This document shows, piece after piece, positions 36,366-45,809 of a stretch of 64,000 nucleotides of DNA. The translations under genes and the position numbers were made by a program. Source of the stretch: Defluviitalea raffinosedens (GTDB taxonomy: Bacteria > Bacillota > Clostridia > Lachnospirales > Defluviitaleaceae); NCBI RefSeq assembly GCF_016908775.1, contig NZ_JAFBEP010000011.1, positions 19,862 through 83,861 on the forward strand, in the 5' to 3' direction. The notes below the pieces were generated by a model. That model was not told where the DNA came from. It worked only from the letters and a program-made list of their open reading frames with translations, and did not search any database. Position 1 is the first letter of the stretch; each line of letters starts with the position of its first letter.

Positions 36366-37529
36366 TTAAGATGATTTAGATTTTGTAAATAAGTCAAAGG
36401 CTACTGCTATCAGAAGAACTAATCCTTTAATAGCTTGTTGCCAGTCGATACCAAGACCCATAATGGACATACCATTGTTCATAACACCCATTACAAGGCC
36501 TCCAACCATTGCTCCTACAACGGTTCCTATACCTCCTGTTGAAGATGCGCCTCCAATATAACAAGCTGCAATCGCATCAAGCTCAAATCCGTTACCTGCT
36601 TTTGGTGTTGCAGCATTTAATCTGGCTGCAAAAATTAATCCTGAAAGAGCAGATAACATTCCCATATTAACGAATACCCAGAATAAGACTTTTTCTGATT
36701 TTACACCAGATAATTTTGCTGCTTTTTCATTTCCACCTACAGCATAAATATGTCTACCAGGAACGGTTTTATTGGTGATAAATGCATAAATAACAATTAA
36801 TACAGCCAATAATATTAAAATATTTGGAAGACCTTTATAACTTGAAAATACAAAGCTAAAGTAAAGAATTACAGCAATGATTCCAACCAATTTAGCTACC
36901 ATAAAGCCTATTGGTGGCACTTCAAAATTATATTTTAACTGAGTTTTTCTATTATTTAATTCCATAATAACAATGATAACAGATAATAAGACACCAATAA
37001 GAATGGTTGTAATATGAGCTCCCTGACCTCCAAATACATCAGGAATAAATCCAGAACTTATTTTTGTAAAAGCTTCTGGAAAAGGAGCAATAGATGTTCC
37101 TTTTAATACTACCATGGTTAATCCTCTAAAAACCAACATGCCAGCTAAGGTTACAATAAAGGCTGGAATTCTAACATATGCAATCCAGAATCCTTGCCAA
37201 GCACCAATTATTGCTCCAATAATTAAACATATAATCATAGCTACAAAAAAGTTAACTTTCATATTTACCATCAATATTGCACCAATAGCACCTACAAAAG
37301 CTACAACGGATCCTACAGACAAATCAACATTACCAGTTATAATAACTAGCAACATTCCAATCGCTAAAACTAAAATATAACTGTTTTGCAGGATCAAGTT
37401 TGTAATATTTAATGGTTTTAATAAAACGCCTTCAGTGATAATTTGGAATAACAAAGCAATAGATACTAATGCAATTACCATACCATATTGTCTAATATTG
37501 CTTTTAAACATTGCCTTCAAGGTTTTCAT
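36366..37529 (-). CDS. mmsB: Sugar ABC transporter permease (MmsB/GguB-like)
   Basis: Membrane channel subunit of a monosaccharide importer. It has 387 residues and about ten hydrophobic helices, including the family motif GNVDLSVGSVVAF and the cytoplasmic coupling loop YAVGGNEKAAKLSGV. It is longer than RbsC (about 320) because of an insert near 190-230, as in the XylH/GguB group. It is the last gene of the chvE-mmsA-mmsB operon, 14 bases after the ATPase gene. Xylose, arabinose, galactose or glucose are possible substrates. Confidence 0.9.
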   Translation of the reverse strand: MKTLKAMFKSNIRQYGMVIALVSIALLFQIITEGVLLKPLNITNLILQNSYILVLAIGMLLVIITGNVDLSVGSVVAFVGAIGAILMVNMKVNFFVAMIICLIIGAIIGAWQGFWIAYVRIPAFIVTLAGMLVFRGLTMVVLKGTSIAPFPEAFTKISSGFIPDVFGGQGAHITTILIGVLLSVIIVIMELNNRKTQLKYNFEVPPIGFMVAKLVGIIAVILYFSFVFSSYKGLPNILILLAVLIVIYAFITNKTVPGRHIYAVGGNEKAAKLSGVKSEKVLFWVFVNMGMLSALSGLIFAARLNAATPKAGNGFELDAIAACYIGGASSTGGIGTVVGAMVGGLVMGVMNNGMSIMGLGIDWQQAIKGLVLLIAVAFDLFTKSKSS

Positions 37530-37543
37530 TGCTATACCTCCTG

Positions 37544-39067
37544 TTATTGATTCACGACATATTTCATAATTTTTTCTTGAGTTGCTTCTTTTCCGTCTAA
37601 TTCTCCTGTGATTCTTCCTTCACTCATAACATAAATTCTGTCACACATTCCGAGAATTTCAGGAAGTTCTGAAGAAATGAGCAAAATTCCTTTTCCTTCG
37701 CTAACGAGCTGATTGATAATTGTATAAATTTCATATTTTGCTCCAACGTCAATTCCTCGGGTAGGTTCATCCAAAATCAATATATCTGGTTTCGTTAAGA
37801 TCCATCGGCTTAAAACAACCTTTTGTTGGTTACCACCACTTAGATTACCTGTTTTTTGCATAATACTTGGAGCTTTAATATTCATTTTCTTTCTAAACTT
37901 TTCAGCTTCTATAACTTCCTGGCTTTCGTTTACTACAAGATTTTTTGACAACTTATTTAAACTGGATAAAGAGATATTACGTTTAATACTATCAATTAAA
38001 ATCAATCCATAATTTTTTCTATCTTCTGTTACATATGCCAAACCATTCTCAATAGCTTTATTGACATTATTCAAATGAATCTCTTTACCATCTTTGTAAA
38101 TATGGCCACTGATCTTTTTACCATATGATTTACCAAAAATACTCATAGCCAGTTCTGTTCTTCCAGATCCCATTAATCCAGCAATACCTACTATTTCACC
38201 TTTTCTTATATTGAAGCTCACATTATCAATGACTTTTCTATCTTCATGAAGTGGATGATAAACAGTCCAATCTTTTACTTCAAAAATAACTTCTCCAATA
38301 TTGGATTCTCTTTTAGGGAAACGGTCTACTAATTCTCTTCCTACCATTCCTTGTATGATTCTATCTTCTGTAATGTTATCCTTTTCTTTATCCAAGGTCT
38401 CAATGGTTTTACCATCGCGTATAACTGTGATAGAATCAGCAACCTTTGAAACTTCATTTAACTTGTGAGAAATCAGGATAGAAGATATTCCTTGCTTCTT
38501 AAATTCTAACAATAGATTTAATAAGTTTTCACTATCATCTTCATTTAGAGCTGCTGTCGGCTCGTCTAATATAAGAAGTTTTACTTCTTTAGATAAAGCT
38601 TTAGCGATTTCTACTAATTGCTGCTTACCAACCCCTATATTGGTAATAAGCGTATTGGGAGACTCTTCTAATCCTACTTTTTCTAACAACTCTTTTGTCT
38701 TTAAGATTGTGCTGTTCCAATCTACTATTCCATTTTTAGCTCTTTCATTACCTAAAAATATATTTTCTGCTATGGATAAGTAGGGGATTAACGCTAATTC
38801 TTGGTGAATTATAACAATCCCTAAACCCTCACTCTGTTTAATATCTTTAAATTCACATTTTTTACCCTTAAAAAATATATCCCCTTCGTATGTTCCATAA
38901 GGATATACACCACTTAATACTTTCATAAGAGTAGATTTTCCTGCACCATTTTCTCCTACCAGTGCATGAATCTCTCCTTCTTTTACTTTCAAATTTACAT
39001 TATCAAGAGCCTTAACCCCTGGAAATGTTTTGGTAATATTTCTCATTTCCAAAATGAACTCTGACAT
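37544..39067 (-). CDS. mmsA: Sugar ABC transporter ATPase (MmsA/GguA-like)
   Basis: Twin ATP-binding cassette protein of 507 residues. Domain 1 has Walker [10 protein letters not shown] and Walker [12 protein letters not shown]. Domain 2 has the signature LSGGNQQKV and [12 protein letters not shown], with a degenerate Walker A (GLMGSGRTE) as usual in this family. The start ATG 39067 has GGAGG 11 bases upstream. It follows chvE after a very long hairpin that probably lowers its expression compared with the binding protein. MglA/XylG-like names would fit equally well. Confidence 0.92.
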   Translation of the reverse strand: MSEFILEMRNITKTFPGVKALDNVNLKVKEGEIHALVGENGAGKSTLMKVLSGVYPYGTYEGDIFFKGKKCEFKDIKQSEGLGIVIIHQELALIPYLSIAENIFLGNERAKNGIVDWNSTILKTKELLEKVGLEESPNTLITNIGVGKQQLVEIAKALSKEVKLLILDEPTAALNEDDSENLLNLLLEFKKQGISSILISHKLNEVSKVADSITVIRDGKTIETLDKEKDNITEDRIIQGMVGRELVDRFPKRESNIGEVIFEVKDWTVYHPLHEDRKVIDNVSFNIRKGEIVGIAGLMGSGRTELAMSIFGKSYGKKISGHIYKDGKEIHLNNVNKAIENGLAYVTEDRKNYGLILIDSIKRNISLSSLNKLSKNLVVNESQEVIEAEKFRKKMNIKAPSIMQKTGNLSGGNQQKVVLSRWILTKPDILILDEPTRGIDVGAKYEIYTIINQLVSEGKGILLISSELPEILGMCDRIYVMSEGRITGELDGKEATQEKIMKYVVNQ

Positions 39068-39097
39068 AACGCTTCTGACCTCCTAACGCAGAGTAAT

Positions 39098-39137
39098 AAA
39101 ATATTTTAGTGATGGCATTGCCATCACTAAAATATTT
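39098..39137 (-). terminator. Intercistronic hairpin between chvE and mmsA
   Basis: About 18 bp of nearly perfect inverted repeat around GTGATGGC/GCCATCAC with a 3-4-base loop, and a T-rich tail on the minus strand. It probably acts as partial terminator and 3' stabiliser for the binding-protein message. Confidence 0.75.
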
Positions 39138-39147
39138 TTAAATCATA

Positions 39148-40254
39148 TTATTGAAAATCAGCTTCTGTATAGTATCCTGAATCTACTAAAACTTCTTTGT
39201 AGTTTGTAATATCAACGGATACAGGTTCACACAAGTAAGAAGGAACTACTTTTACGCCATTATCATAAGTTGTTGTATCATTTACTTCAGGTTCTTTACC
39301 ATTTAAAACTGCATCTACCATTTCAACTGCTTTTGCTGCAAGAGTTCTTGTATCTTTAAATACTGTTTGTGTTTGTTCTCCAGCAATGATAGATTTAATA
39401 GATGGCAACTCAGCATCTTGTCCTGTAACGATTGGCATTGGCATATCTGCTGTACCATATCCAACACCTTTTAATGAAGAAATGATACCAATACTAATTC
39501 CATCATATGGAGATAATACAGCGTCAATTCTCTCTGTTGTATAGTGTGCACTTAAAAGGTTATCCATTCTTGCCTGTGCAGTAGCTCCATCCCATCTGAG
39601 GGTAGATACTTTATCCATTCCCATTTGGCCACTTTTTACAACCAATTGACCATTGTCAATATATGGTTGAAGAATAGACATTGCTCCATCATAGAAGAAA
39701 TATGCGTTGTTATCATCAGGAGACCCTCCGAATAATTCAATATTGAAAGGTCCTTTTCCTTCTTTTAATCCTAATTTTTCTTCAATATAACTTCCTTGTT
39801 GTACTCCTACTTTAAAGTTATCAAATGTTGCATAGTAACTTACATGTTCACTGTTTCTGATTAAACGGTCATAAGCTATAACAGGAATTCCTGCTTCATT
39901 AGCCTTTGCTAAGACATCTGTTAAAGCTTCTCCATCAATTGAAGCAATTACTAATGCAGCTACACCTTTTGTAATCATGTTTTCAATTTGTGAAACTTGG
40001 TTTTCTACAACGTCTTCCGCATATTGAAGATCTGTTTTATAACCTAATGCTTCGAATTGCTTAACCATGTTTTCTCCGTCATTAATCCATCTTTGTGAGG
40101 ATTTTGTTGGCATTGCAATTCCTATTGTTTTATCATTATTGGCATTGTTACTTCCTGTTGCTTCTCCCCCACTTGGTGTTTCAGTCTTACTTCCACAAGC
40201 GGTCATTGCAAATACTAAAGCAAACATGACAAAAATTGATAATAATCTTTTCAT
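39148..40254 (-). CDS. chvE: Sugar-binding lipoprotein (ChvE-like)
   Basis: Extracytoplasmic monosaccharide-binding protein of 368 residues. The lipobox is MTAC (lipid Cys20), followed by a Ser/Gly/Asn linker. The periplasmic-binding fold begins [27 protein letters not shown] and [12 protein letters not shown] are ChvE-family pieces that contact the sugar. The start follows GAGAGGGGCAAAAAA. It heads the operon with mmsA and mmsB; its promoter carries DeoR-type boxes. The substrate is probably one or several of glucose, galactose, xylose or arabinose. Confidence 0.92.
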   Translation of the reverse strand: MKRLLSIFVMFALVFAMTACGSKTETPSGGEATGSNNANNDKTIGIAMPTKSSQRWINDGENMVKQFEALGYKTDLQYAEDVVENQVSQIENMITKGVAALVIASIDGEALTDVLAKANEAGIPVIAYDRLIRNSEHVSYYATFDNFKVGVQQGSYIEEKLGLKEGKGPFNIELFGGSPDDNNAYFFYDGAMSILQPYIDNGQLVVKSGQMGMDKVSTLRWDGATAQARMDNLLSAHYTTERIDAVLSPYDGISIGIISSLKGVGYGTADMPMPIVTGQDAELPSIKSIIAGEQTQTVFKDTRTLAAKAVEMVDAVLNGKEPEVNDTTTYDNGVKVVPSYLCEPVSVDITNYKEVLVDSGYYTEADFQ

Positions 40255-40270
40255 TTTTTTGCCCCTCTCT

Positions 40271-40312
40271 TTTCATTTATGTTTGTTTTGTTTCGCTTAC
40301 GTTCATATATTA
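40271..40312 (-). promoter_or_regulatory. Two DeoR-type boxes at the chvE promoter
   Basis: TTTCGCTTACGTTCATAT (from 40291) and the weaker TTTCATTTATGTTTG (from 40271) match the pattern TTTCGNTTNTGTTCATTTTAT seen again at 40483-40550. The first covers the -10 element. Confidence 0.6.
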
Positions 40313-40335
40313 GCATATCCTATCTTTTTTAGCAA
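40307..40335 (-). promoter_or_regulatory. chvE operon promoter
   Basis: TTGCTA (40330-40335), 17 bases, TAATAT (40307-40312) with an extended TGC, on the minus strand. Confidence 0.7.
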
Positions 40336-40482
40336 TACTTTTACCAAAAAAAATTAAAAAAAAATCAGTCCTTTGTAGAATCTAAATAATACCACAATAA
40401 AATAACTGATTTTCGCTTGATATTTATCACATTTTTAAGTTAAATTCAGCGATAATATTGTATCTGTTTCTATCTGGTTTAG

Positions 40483-40550
40483 TTTCGATTATGTTCGTTT
40501 TATATTTTCGTTTTTGATCATTTTATCTTTTCGTTTGTGTTCATTTTATA
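40483..40550. repeat. Three tandem DeoR-type boxes, 23-bp period
   Basis: Direct repeats begin at 40483, 40506 and 40529, each reading TTTCG-TT-TG-TC-TTTTAT with small changes. The exact 23-bp spacing is about two helical turns. They lie directly after the stop of the second ATPase gene and about 150 bases upstream of the chvE promoter. Confidence 0.75.
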
Positions 40551-42050
40551 TTATTTTTTACCTCCGGTGGCATAATACATGATTTTTTCTTGACTTGCTT
40601 CGTTTCTTGGAATCTCTGCAACAATTTCTCCTCTGTACAATACCAGAATCCGATCGCACATCCCTAGTACTTCATTGATATCTGAAGATGTCAGTATAAT
40701 GGAAGCTCCCTTTCTAACCAATTCATTCATCAAATTATACACATCCACTTTAGAAGCAATATCAATTCCTCTTGTTGGCTCATCCATAATAAAAATTTTA
40801 GACTTGGACATCATCCATTTTGCCAATACCACTTTTTGTTGATTGCCACCACTTAAATAGGCCACTTCGTCATTGATCGATCCACATTTTATATTTAATC
40901 TATTGGTATAATTATTGACGATATCCCTTTCTTTGTCTAATTTCATTAAAAACTTTCCAGAAACTTGGTCAATGCTGGATGCAGTAATATTATGTGGTAT
41001 TTTTAAAGACATAAATAATCCTTCTGTACTTCTGTCTTCTGTTACATATCCAATACCTGCTTTTATCGCATCACTGGGAGAATCTATTGAAACCTTTTTA
41101 TTTTCAATCATTATTTCTCCACTATCTATTTTATCTATTCCAAAAATCGATTTAGCAATTTTGCTTCTTCCTGACCCTACCATTCCCGTAATGCCTAAAA
41201 TCTCTTTTCTTCTAAGAGAAAAATTAATATTTTTGAGTATGTTACCTACATTCAAATTGATTACAGACAATATTTCTTTTCCTGGTTTTATGGTTAATTT
41301 GGGATACCTGTCTTTTAAATCTAATCCCGTCATCATGTGGATGATATTATTTTCGTTCATACTGGATACGGATTCTGTACAAATAATTTTACCATCTCTT
41401 ATTACAGAGACCCTGTCTCCTATCTGTCTTATTTCTTCAAAACGATGAGAAATATAAAAAATAGATACCCCTGACTTTTTTAACTCTCTAATAATCTTAA
41501 AGAGCTGTTCTGATTCAACATCTGTAAGTGTAGAAGTAGGCTCATCCATAATGATAATTTTTGCATTGGATACATATGCTTTTGCGATCTCCACTAATTG
41601 TCTTTGGGAATTCCCCAGATTTCTTACTAATTCTCTGCCATCCATGTCAAAATTCAATTTATCAAATAATTCCTGGCAATTCTGGTACATTTTTGACCAG
41701 TCTATAAGCTTAAAATTCTGACTGAGTAAAGGTTTTTTATCCAAAAATATATTTTCAGCTACAGAAAAATGGTCAAAAAGAGAAACCTCCTGATGAATCA
41801 TGGTAATCCCCATTTTCTTTGCATGACTTGGAGACTGAATAGAAATAGGTTGTCCTTCAAAATAAAGTTCACCGCTATCCGGTGAATAAATCCCCCATAA
41901 TATGTTCATCAAAGAAGTCTTCCCGGCTCCATTTTCTCCCAATAATATATGAACTTCTCCCCTTTGAAGATCCAGATTAATGTTTTCTAAAGCAAAAGAC
42001 TCTGAAAGTCTTTTATTGATATTTTTCATTAAAAATATTGTATCACTCAT
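40551..42050 (-). CDS. Second sugar ABC transporter ATPase (RbsA/MglA-like)
   Basis: Twin ATPase of 499 residues. Domain 1: GENGAGKTS and IIIMDEPTSTL, with an altered signature LGNSQRQ. Domain 2: GMVGSGRSK, normal signature [21 protein letters not shown]. It starts directly after the DeoR regulator (stop and start are adjacent), with which it forms a unit, while the matching permease and binding protein are encoded on the opposite strand. It is clearly distinct from mmsA nearby. The substrate is unknown. Confidence 0.9.
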   Translation of the reverse strand: MSDTIFLMKNINKRLSESFALENINLDLQRGEVHILLGENGAGKTSLMNILWGIYSPDSGELYFEGQPISIQSPSHAKKMGITMIHQEVSLFDHFSVAENIFLDKKPLLSQNFKLIDWSKMYQNCQELFDKLNFDMDGRELVRNLGNSQRQLVEIAKAYVSNAKIIIMDEPTSTLTDVESEQLFKIIRELKKSGVSIFYISHRFEEIRQIGDRVSVIRDGKIICTESVSSMNENNIIHMMTGLDLKDRYPKLTIKPGKEILSVINLNVGNILKNINFSLRRKEILGITGMVGSGRSKIAKSIFGIDKIDSGEIMIENKKVSIDSPSDAIKAGIGYVTEDRSTEGLFMSLKIPHNITASSIDQVSGKFLMKLDKERDIVNNYTNRLNIKCGSINDEVAYLSGGNQQKVVLAKWMMSKSKIFIMDEPTRGIDIASKVDVYNLMNELVRKGASIILTSSDINEVLGMCDRILVLYRGEIVAEIPRNEASQEKIMYYATGGKK

Positions 42051-42839
42051 CTATACGCCACCTTCATAAGCATTAAAAGCTGTGAAAAGTTGTATATTGT
42101 TTTCAAAAAAGTACTGTTTATAGTTTTCTGGTATTTTAGGATTAGTGATAATTTTATTTGCCATAGAAATAGGCCCTATCTGCGAAAAAGCAATATTATC
42201 AAAAGCTTTATAAAGGCATACAATAATACATTGATTGGCTATATGGATCATTTCATTAATAATAGATGCTTTTTCAATACTTTGTACTGTATATCCTCTT
42301 TTAATATTTACTCCGTCTACTTCTATAAAAGCTTTAGAGACAAAAAATTCTCTAATGTTTTTCTCTGCAAATTTCCCTACGAGGCACATAGAAGCAGAAT
42401 CCAGATCTCCTCCTGGAATGATTACTTTAATACTTGGATTGCAGGAAAGTTCTGAGGCAATATTAAGGTCATTGGTTAATACCGTTAAATTTCTTTTATT
42501 GATAATTTTTTTTGCAATACACAAATTCGTAGGACCCTGACTAAGCAAAATAATATCATTATCTTCTATCATATGATTAGCTATATCGCCAATCTCTAAT
42601 CTTTCCTCAAAAAAAGGATCATTTTGCAAGTCAGAGTCAATTTCTTCATCATACAACGCTTCATTAAGCAGTGCTCCACCATGGGTTCTGGTCAGAAACT
42701 TTTCGTTTTCTAATTTTTCCAGATCACGGCGAATCGTCACTTCAGATACATTGAGAATGGAACTTAATGAAGAAACATGGATATATTTTTTATCTAATAA
42801 AATATTTTTTATGACCCTAATTCTCTCTGGTGCAAACAT
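42051..42839 (-). CDS. DeoR family transcriptional regulator
   Basis: DNA-binding regulator of 262 residues. The N-terminal winged helix has the DeoR signature VSEVTIRRDLEKLE (about 31-44) and TRTHGGAL. The C-terminal DeoRC sugar-phosphate sensor has LTNDLNIASEL and VIIPGGDLD. It lies between the second ATPase gene and a divergent permease gene, so it probably controls both, and perhaps the chvE operon, whose promoter region has five DeoR-type boxes. The ribosome site is weak (GAGAGG, 11 bases upstream). Confidence 0.9.
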   Translation of the reverse strand: MFAPERIRVIKNILLDKKYIHVSSLSSILNVSEVTIRRDLEKLENEKFLTRTHGGALLNEALYDEEIDSDLQNDPFFEERLEIGDIANHMIEDNDIILLSQGPTNLCIAKKIINKRNLTVLTNDLNIASELSCNPSIKVIIPGGDLDSASMCLVGKFAEKNIREFFVSKAFIEVDGVNIKRGYTVQSIEKASIINEMIHIANQCIIVCLYKAFDNIAFSQIGPISMANKIITNPKIPENYKQYFFENNIQLFTAFNAYEGGV

Positions 42840-42994
42840 GAGCCAGCAATCCTCTCCCTAATTTTATTCAGTTTTAGTATATATGATTTAATCATATTTT
42901 ACAATAAACGATTTTCAATTCTATATTCTTTTAGAAATAATTTCTATTTTTTCTATAATTTTTCCCAATTCAATTCCTGTATTTTCATAAAGTA

Positions 42995-43023
42995 TTGAAC
43001 TATATAATTCTTTGTAATACAAT
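42995..43023 (+). promoter_or_regulatory. Promoter of the second permease operon
   Basis: TTGAAC (42995-43000), 17 bases, TACAAT (43018-43023). Confidence 0.6.
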
Positions 43024-43090
43024 ATGTATAAAAATAGGAATTGTTCTTATCTTATTGGTTTTGCATTAAAAATCAGAAAGGATGTAAACC

Positions 43091-44110
43091 ATGAATCTAT
43101 TTCAAGGTATAACTAAGCTCAAAGAAAACAAAAAATACAATTCAGTGGTAAGATCTATAACTTCCTTTAGAGAAGCAGGAATTATATTAATTATTCTTGT
43201 CGTTTGTCTTATATTATCTCTATTGACCCCCCACTTTTTAACTCGTGATAATCTAATCACAACAGCTATTGGTCTTTCAGCAGATGGAATTATGGTAATA
43301 GGAATGACTGTTGCTTTAGTGTCTGGAGGCTTTGACCTTTCTGTCGGTTCTATAATGGGGTTAAGTGGTGTTACCGCTGGTATTCTATACCTTGAAGGAA
43401 TGAACATTTGGATCGCCTGTATCATCGCTTTAATTGTAGGAATCATTTGCGGTCTTGTTAATGGCTTTTTTATTGGAATAGTGGGACTAAACCCTCTGAT
43501 TACAACTCTAGGTATGATGGGCATTGCCCGTGGAGCCGCCTATGTTTTAACTCAAGGATCTCCCCTCTCACTATTTGCAATCCCAAAATCTTTTGCTTTT
43601 TTAGGAGAAGGTAAAATTTTAGGGATACCAGTAATCGTTTTTCTCTTTTTTGCAATGGCTATTATTGGGGACTTCCTGCTTAGGAGATCAGAACCGATAA
43701 GAAGGGTGTTTTATGTGGGAAGCAACGAAAAAGCTGCCATACTTTCTGGTATTAATGCCTCTAAGGTAAAAATCGGTGTATTTATACTGACTGCTACTTT
43801 ATCCAGTATTGCTGGAATACTCAGTTTGGCTAGATTTACTGTAGCAGCTCCTACTGCAGGATTAGGCTCTGAATTAAGAGTCATTTCTGCTGCCGTTATT
43901 GGTGGTGCTAGTCTTAATGGAGGGGAAGGAACTATCTTAGGGGCTGTTTTAGGGGTTATATTATTAAATATCATCAGCAATGGTCTGATTTTATTAAATG
44001 TATCTGTATATTGGCAGGATTTAATTAATGGTATTATCTTAATTATTGCAGTTACTTTTGATTATATAAGTCATAAAAATAAACTTAAAAGACTTAAACT
44101 CAACAAATAA
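43091..44110 (+). CDS. Sugar ABC transporter permease (RbsC-like)
   Basis: Integral membrane protein of 339 residues with eight to ten helices; the family motif GGFDLSVGSIMGLSG and the coupling loop YVGSNEKAAILSGI are clear. The length fits RbsC. The start follows AAAGGATGTAAACC. It is the first gene of a two-gene unit with the binding protein at 44140. No ATPase is in this unit; the partner is most likely the divergent ATPase at 40551. Confidence 0.9.
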   Translation: MNLFQGITKLKENKKYNSVVRSITSFREAGIILIILVVCLILSLLTPHFLTRDNLITTAIGLSADGIMVIGMTVALVSGGFDLSVGSIMGLSGVTAGILYLEGMNIWIACIIALIVGIICGLVNGFFIGIVGLNPLITTLGMMGIARGAAYVLTQGSPLSLFAIPKSFAFLGEGKILGIPVIVFLFFAMAIIGDFLLRRSEPIRRVFYVGSNEKAAILSGINASKVKIGVFILTATLSSIAGILSLARFTVAAPTAGLGSELRVISAAVIGGASLNGGEGTILGAVLGVILLNIISNGLILLNVSVYWQDLINGIILIIAVTFDYISHKNKLKRLKLNK

Positions 44111-44139
44111 CGTATTCCATTAATGAGAGGAGCCTTTAT

Positions 44140-45162
44140 ATGATGAATATAAAAAAAAATATTTTATATGGTTTTCTGATCATATTTGCCCTATCCATAT
44201 CGTTAGCAGGATGTAGCGGAAGCAATAATATCGACAGCAGCAGCAATACTGTTTCAACGCATCCTTTAACTGGCAGTCCCAACGAAGAATACTATATGAT
44301 TACATTTTCATCCGGACTTGAATATTGGAAGGGCTGTTATAAAGGTTTTGAAGATGCGGGTAAATTATTTGGAATAAAAACAGTCTATACTGGCTCTCCT
44401 CAGTATGATGTCAATCAGCAAGTTACAGTACTGGAACAAGTTATTGCAAAAAAACCGGCTGGAATTGCGATAACTGCTATGAATCCTGATGCATTGGCCG
44501 CTCCAATTAAAAAAGCTGTTGATGCTGGCATTCCAGTGGTTACTTTTGATGCAGATTCTCCCAACAGTGGAAGATATTCCTTCCTCGGAACTGGCAATGA
44601 GTATGCCGGAACGATTGCAGCAAGAACAATGGCAGAATTAATTGGAAATGAAGGGGAAGTAGCTCTCATTACACTTCCAGGTCAATATAACCACGAACTT
44701 AGAGTTGAAGGTTTTAAGAAAACCCTTGAAAAAGAATTTCCTAATATTAAAATTGTTGCTATAGGCAATGGCAAAAGCGATCAGACAGAAGCTGCAAAAG
44801 TTGCTGCTGGATTCTTACAAGCCCATCCAAACATAAAAGGTATTTTTGCCACAGATTCAACGAGCGGCGTTGGCGTCGCCACCGCTGTAAAAGAAACCAA
44901 TAGACTTCAAGACGTAAAAATCGTAAGTTTTGATACAGATAAAGGCACTCTGGATGCTATCAAACAAGGTATTATCTCTGCAAGCATTGCCCAGGGAACT
45001 TATAATATGGGATATTGGTCCATGAATTTTTTGTATCAATTAAAACATGATCTAATCCAACCTGTTGATAAATGGAAAGAGAAAAATATCACTCCTCTCC
45101 CTCCTAATGTTGATACAGGAGTGAATGTAATCACTATTGAAAATGTAGATGCTTTTTATTAA
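44140..45162 (+). CDS. Sugar-binding lipoprotein (RbsB-like)
   Basis: Extracytoplasmic binding protein of 340 residues. The lipobox is LAGC at about residues 22-25, then a Ser/Asn linker. The fold begins YYMITFSSGLEYWKG; AITAMNPDALAAP, VVTFDADSPNS and IFATDSTSGVGVA are typical of the ribose/galactose/autoinducer-binding class. The start is the first of two adjacent ATG codons after GAGAGGAGCCTTTAT. It is encoded with the RbsC-like permease and ends in a branched terminator. Confidence 0.9.
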   Translation: MMNIKKNILYGFLIIFALSISLAGCSGSNNIDSSSNTVSTHPLTGSPNEEYYMITFSSGLEYWKGCYKGFEDAGKLFGIKTVYTGSPQYDVNQQVTVLEQVIAKKPAGIAITAMNPDALAAPIKKAVDAGIPVVTFDADSPNSGRYSFLGTGNEYAGTIAARTMAELIGNEGEVALITLPGQYNHELRVEGFKKTLEKEFPNIKIVAIGNGKSDQTEAAKVAAGFLQAHPNIKGIFATDSTSGVGVATAVKETNRLQDVKIVSFDTDKGTLDAIKQGIISASIAQGTYNMGYWSMNFLYQLKHDLIQPVDKWKEKNITPLPPNVDTGVNVITIENVDAFY

Positions 45163-45172
45163 TTTAATATTT

Positions 45173-45252
45173 TACCCCATACTATTTAGAACCAAGCATC
45201 AGACTAAAAATAAGTCTTATGCGGCATTCTTAATAATATGGGGTATTTTTTT
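45173..45252 (+). terminator. Branched terminator after the binding-protein gene
   Basis: TACCCCATA (45173-45181) pairs with TATGGGGTA (45237-45245), which is followed by TTTTTTT. Inside lies a second hairpin, GCAT-AGACT around an A-rich loop. The transcript end is therefore a multi-helix structure. Confidence 0.7.
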
Positions 45253-45307
45253 ACTGTTTATTGAAAGTATAAGCAAGAAAACTATCTTTAATTACAAGCT
45301 TTATGTT

Positions 45308-45796
45308 TTAATTGTCATTATGATTGTTATCATGAATAACTTGATCAATAATGATGACAAAAGCTAATATCAAAGCTTGGTTTTCATCGTCTGCAATCTC
45401 CACTCCATAAGAATCCCTAAAGGAGAAGAATTTTTTACTAACAGATGCTACTACTCTTCCCTGTTTGAGAATTCTAAAATCATATCCAAAGAAGTCTCCC
45501 TCTATACTATATTGTCCAAAAGTACTCTCTATATGAAAACGAGGTCTGAAGAATGTAAATTCCTTTTTAACTTTTGCAGCATATTGTCCATTAAGGTAAA
45601 CAGAATATTCCGGCATCAGTTTAAGCAATTTTTGCTCAATGTATACCCGTTCCACTCCATTTACATCATAAATTGTAAGTTTATCTCCCAGTGCAAAAAC
45701 CTTACCTTTAACATAAAATTGATCTGAGCCATATTCATCCTTAATCGTGAAGTTATCACCAAAACTTAATATTTTTTGATTGATTTGATATCTCAT
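45308..45796 (-). CDS. LURP-one-related protein (DUF567)
   Basis: Protein of 162 residues of the LURP-one/Tubby-like beta-barrel family. The start MRYQINQKIL, then FTIKDEYGSDQFYVKGK and YSIEGDFFGYDFRI, follows the family repeat pattern. There is no signal peptide. ATG 45796 follows AAAGGAGAGAATGCT; an ATG 13 codons earlier lies inside the DHH gene. It is 13 bases after that gene and so co-transcribed. The bacterial function is unknown. The tail is rich in Asp and Asn. Confidence 0.85.
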   Translation of the reverse strand: MRYQINQKILSFGDNFTIKDEYGSDQFYVKGKVFALGDKLTIYDVNGVERVYIEQKLLKLMPEYSVYLNGQYAAKVKKEFTFFRPRFHIESTFGQYSIEGDFFGYDFRILKQGRVVASVSKKFFSFRDSYGVEIADDENQALILAFVIIIDQVIHDNNHNDN

Positions 45797-45809
45797 AGCA
45801 TTCTCTCCT

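Noticed and set aside
40551..42050. Degraded ATPase because of the odd first signature LGNSQRQ
   Set aside because: Both Walker motifs and the second signature are intact and the length is normal; the first signature varies in this family.
45149..45367. 72-residue frame with hydrophobic stretch after the RbsB-like gene
   Set aside because: It overlaps the end of that gene, covers its branched terminator and the end of the LURP-one gene, and has no ribosome site.
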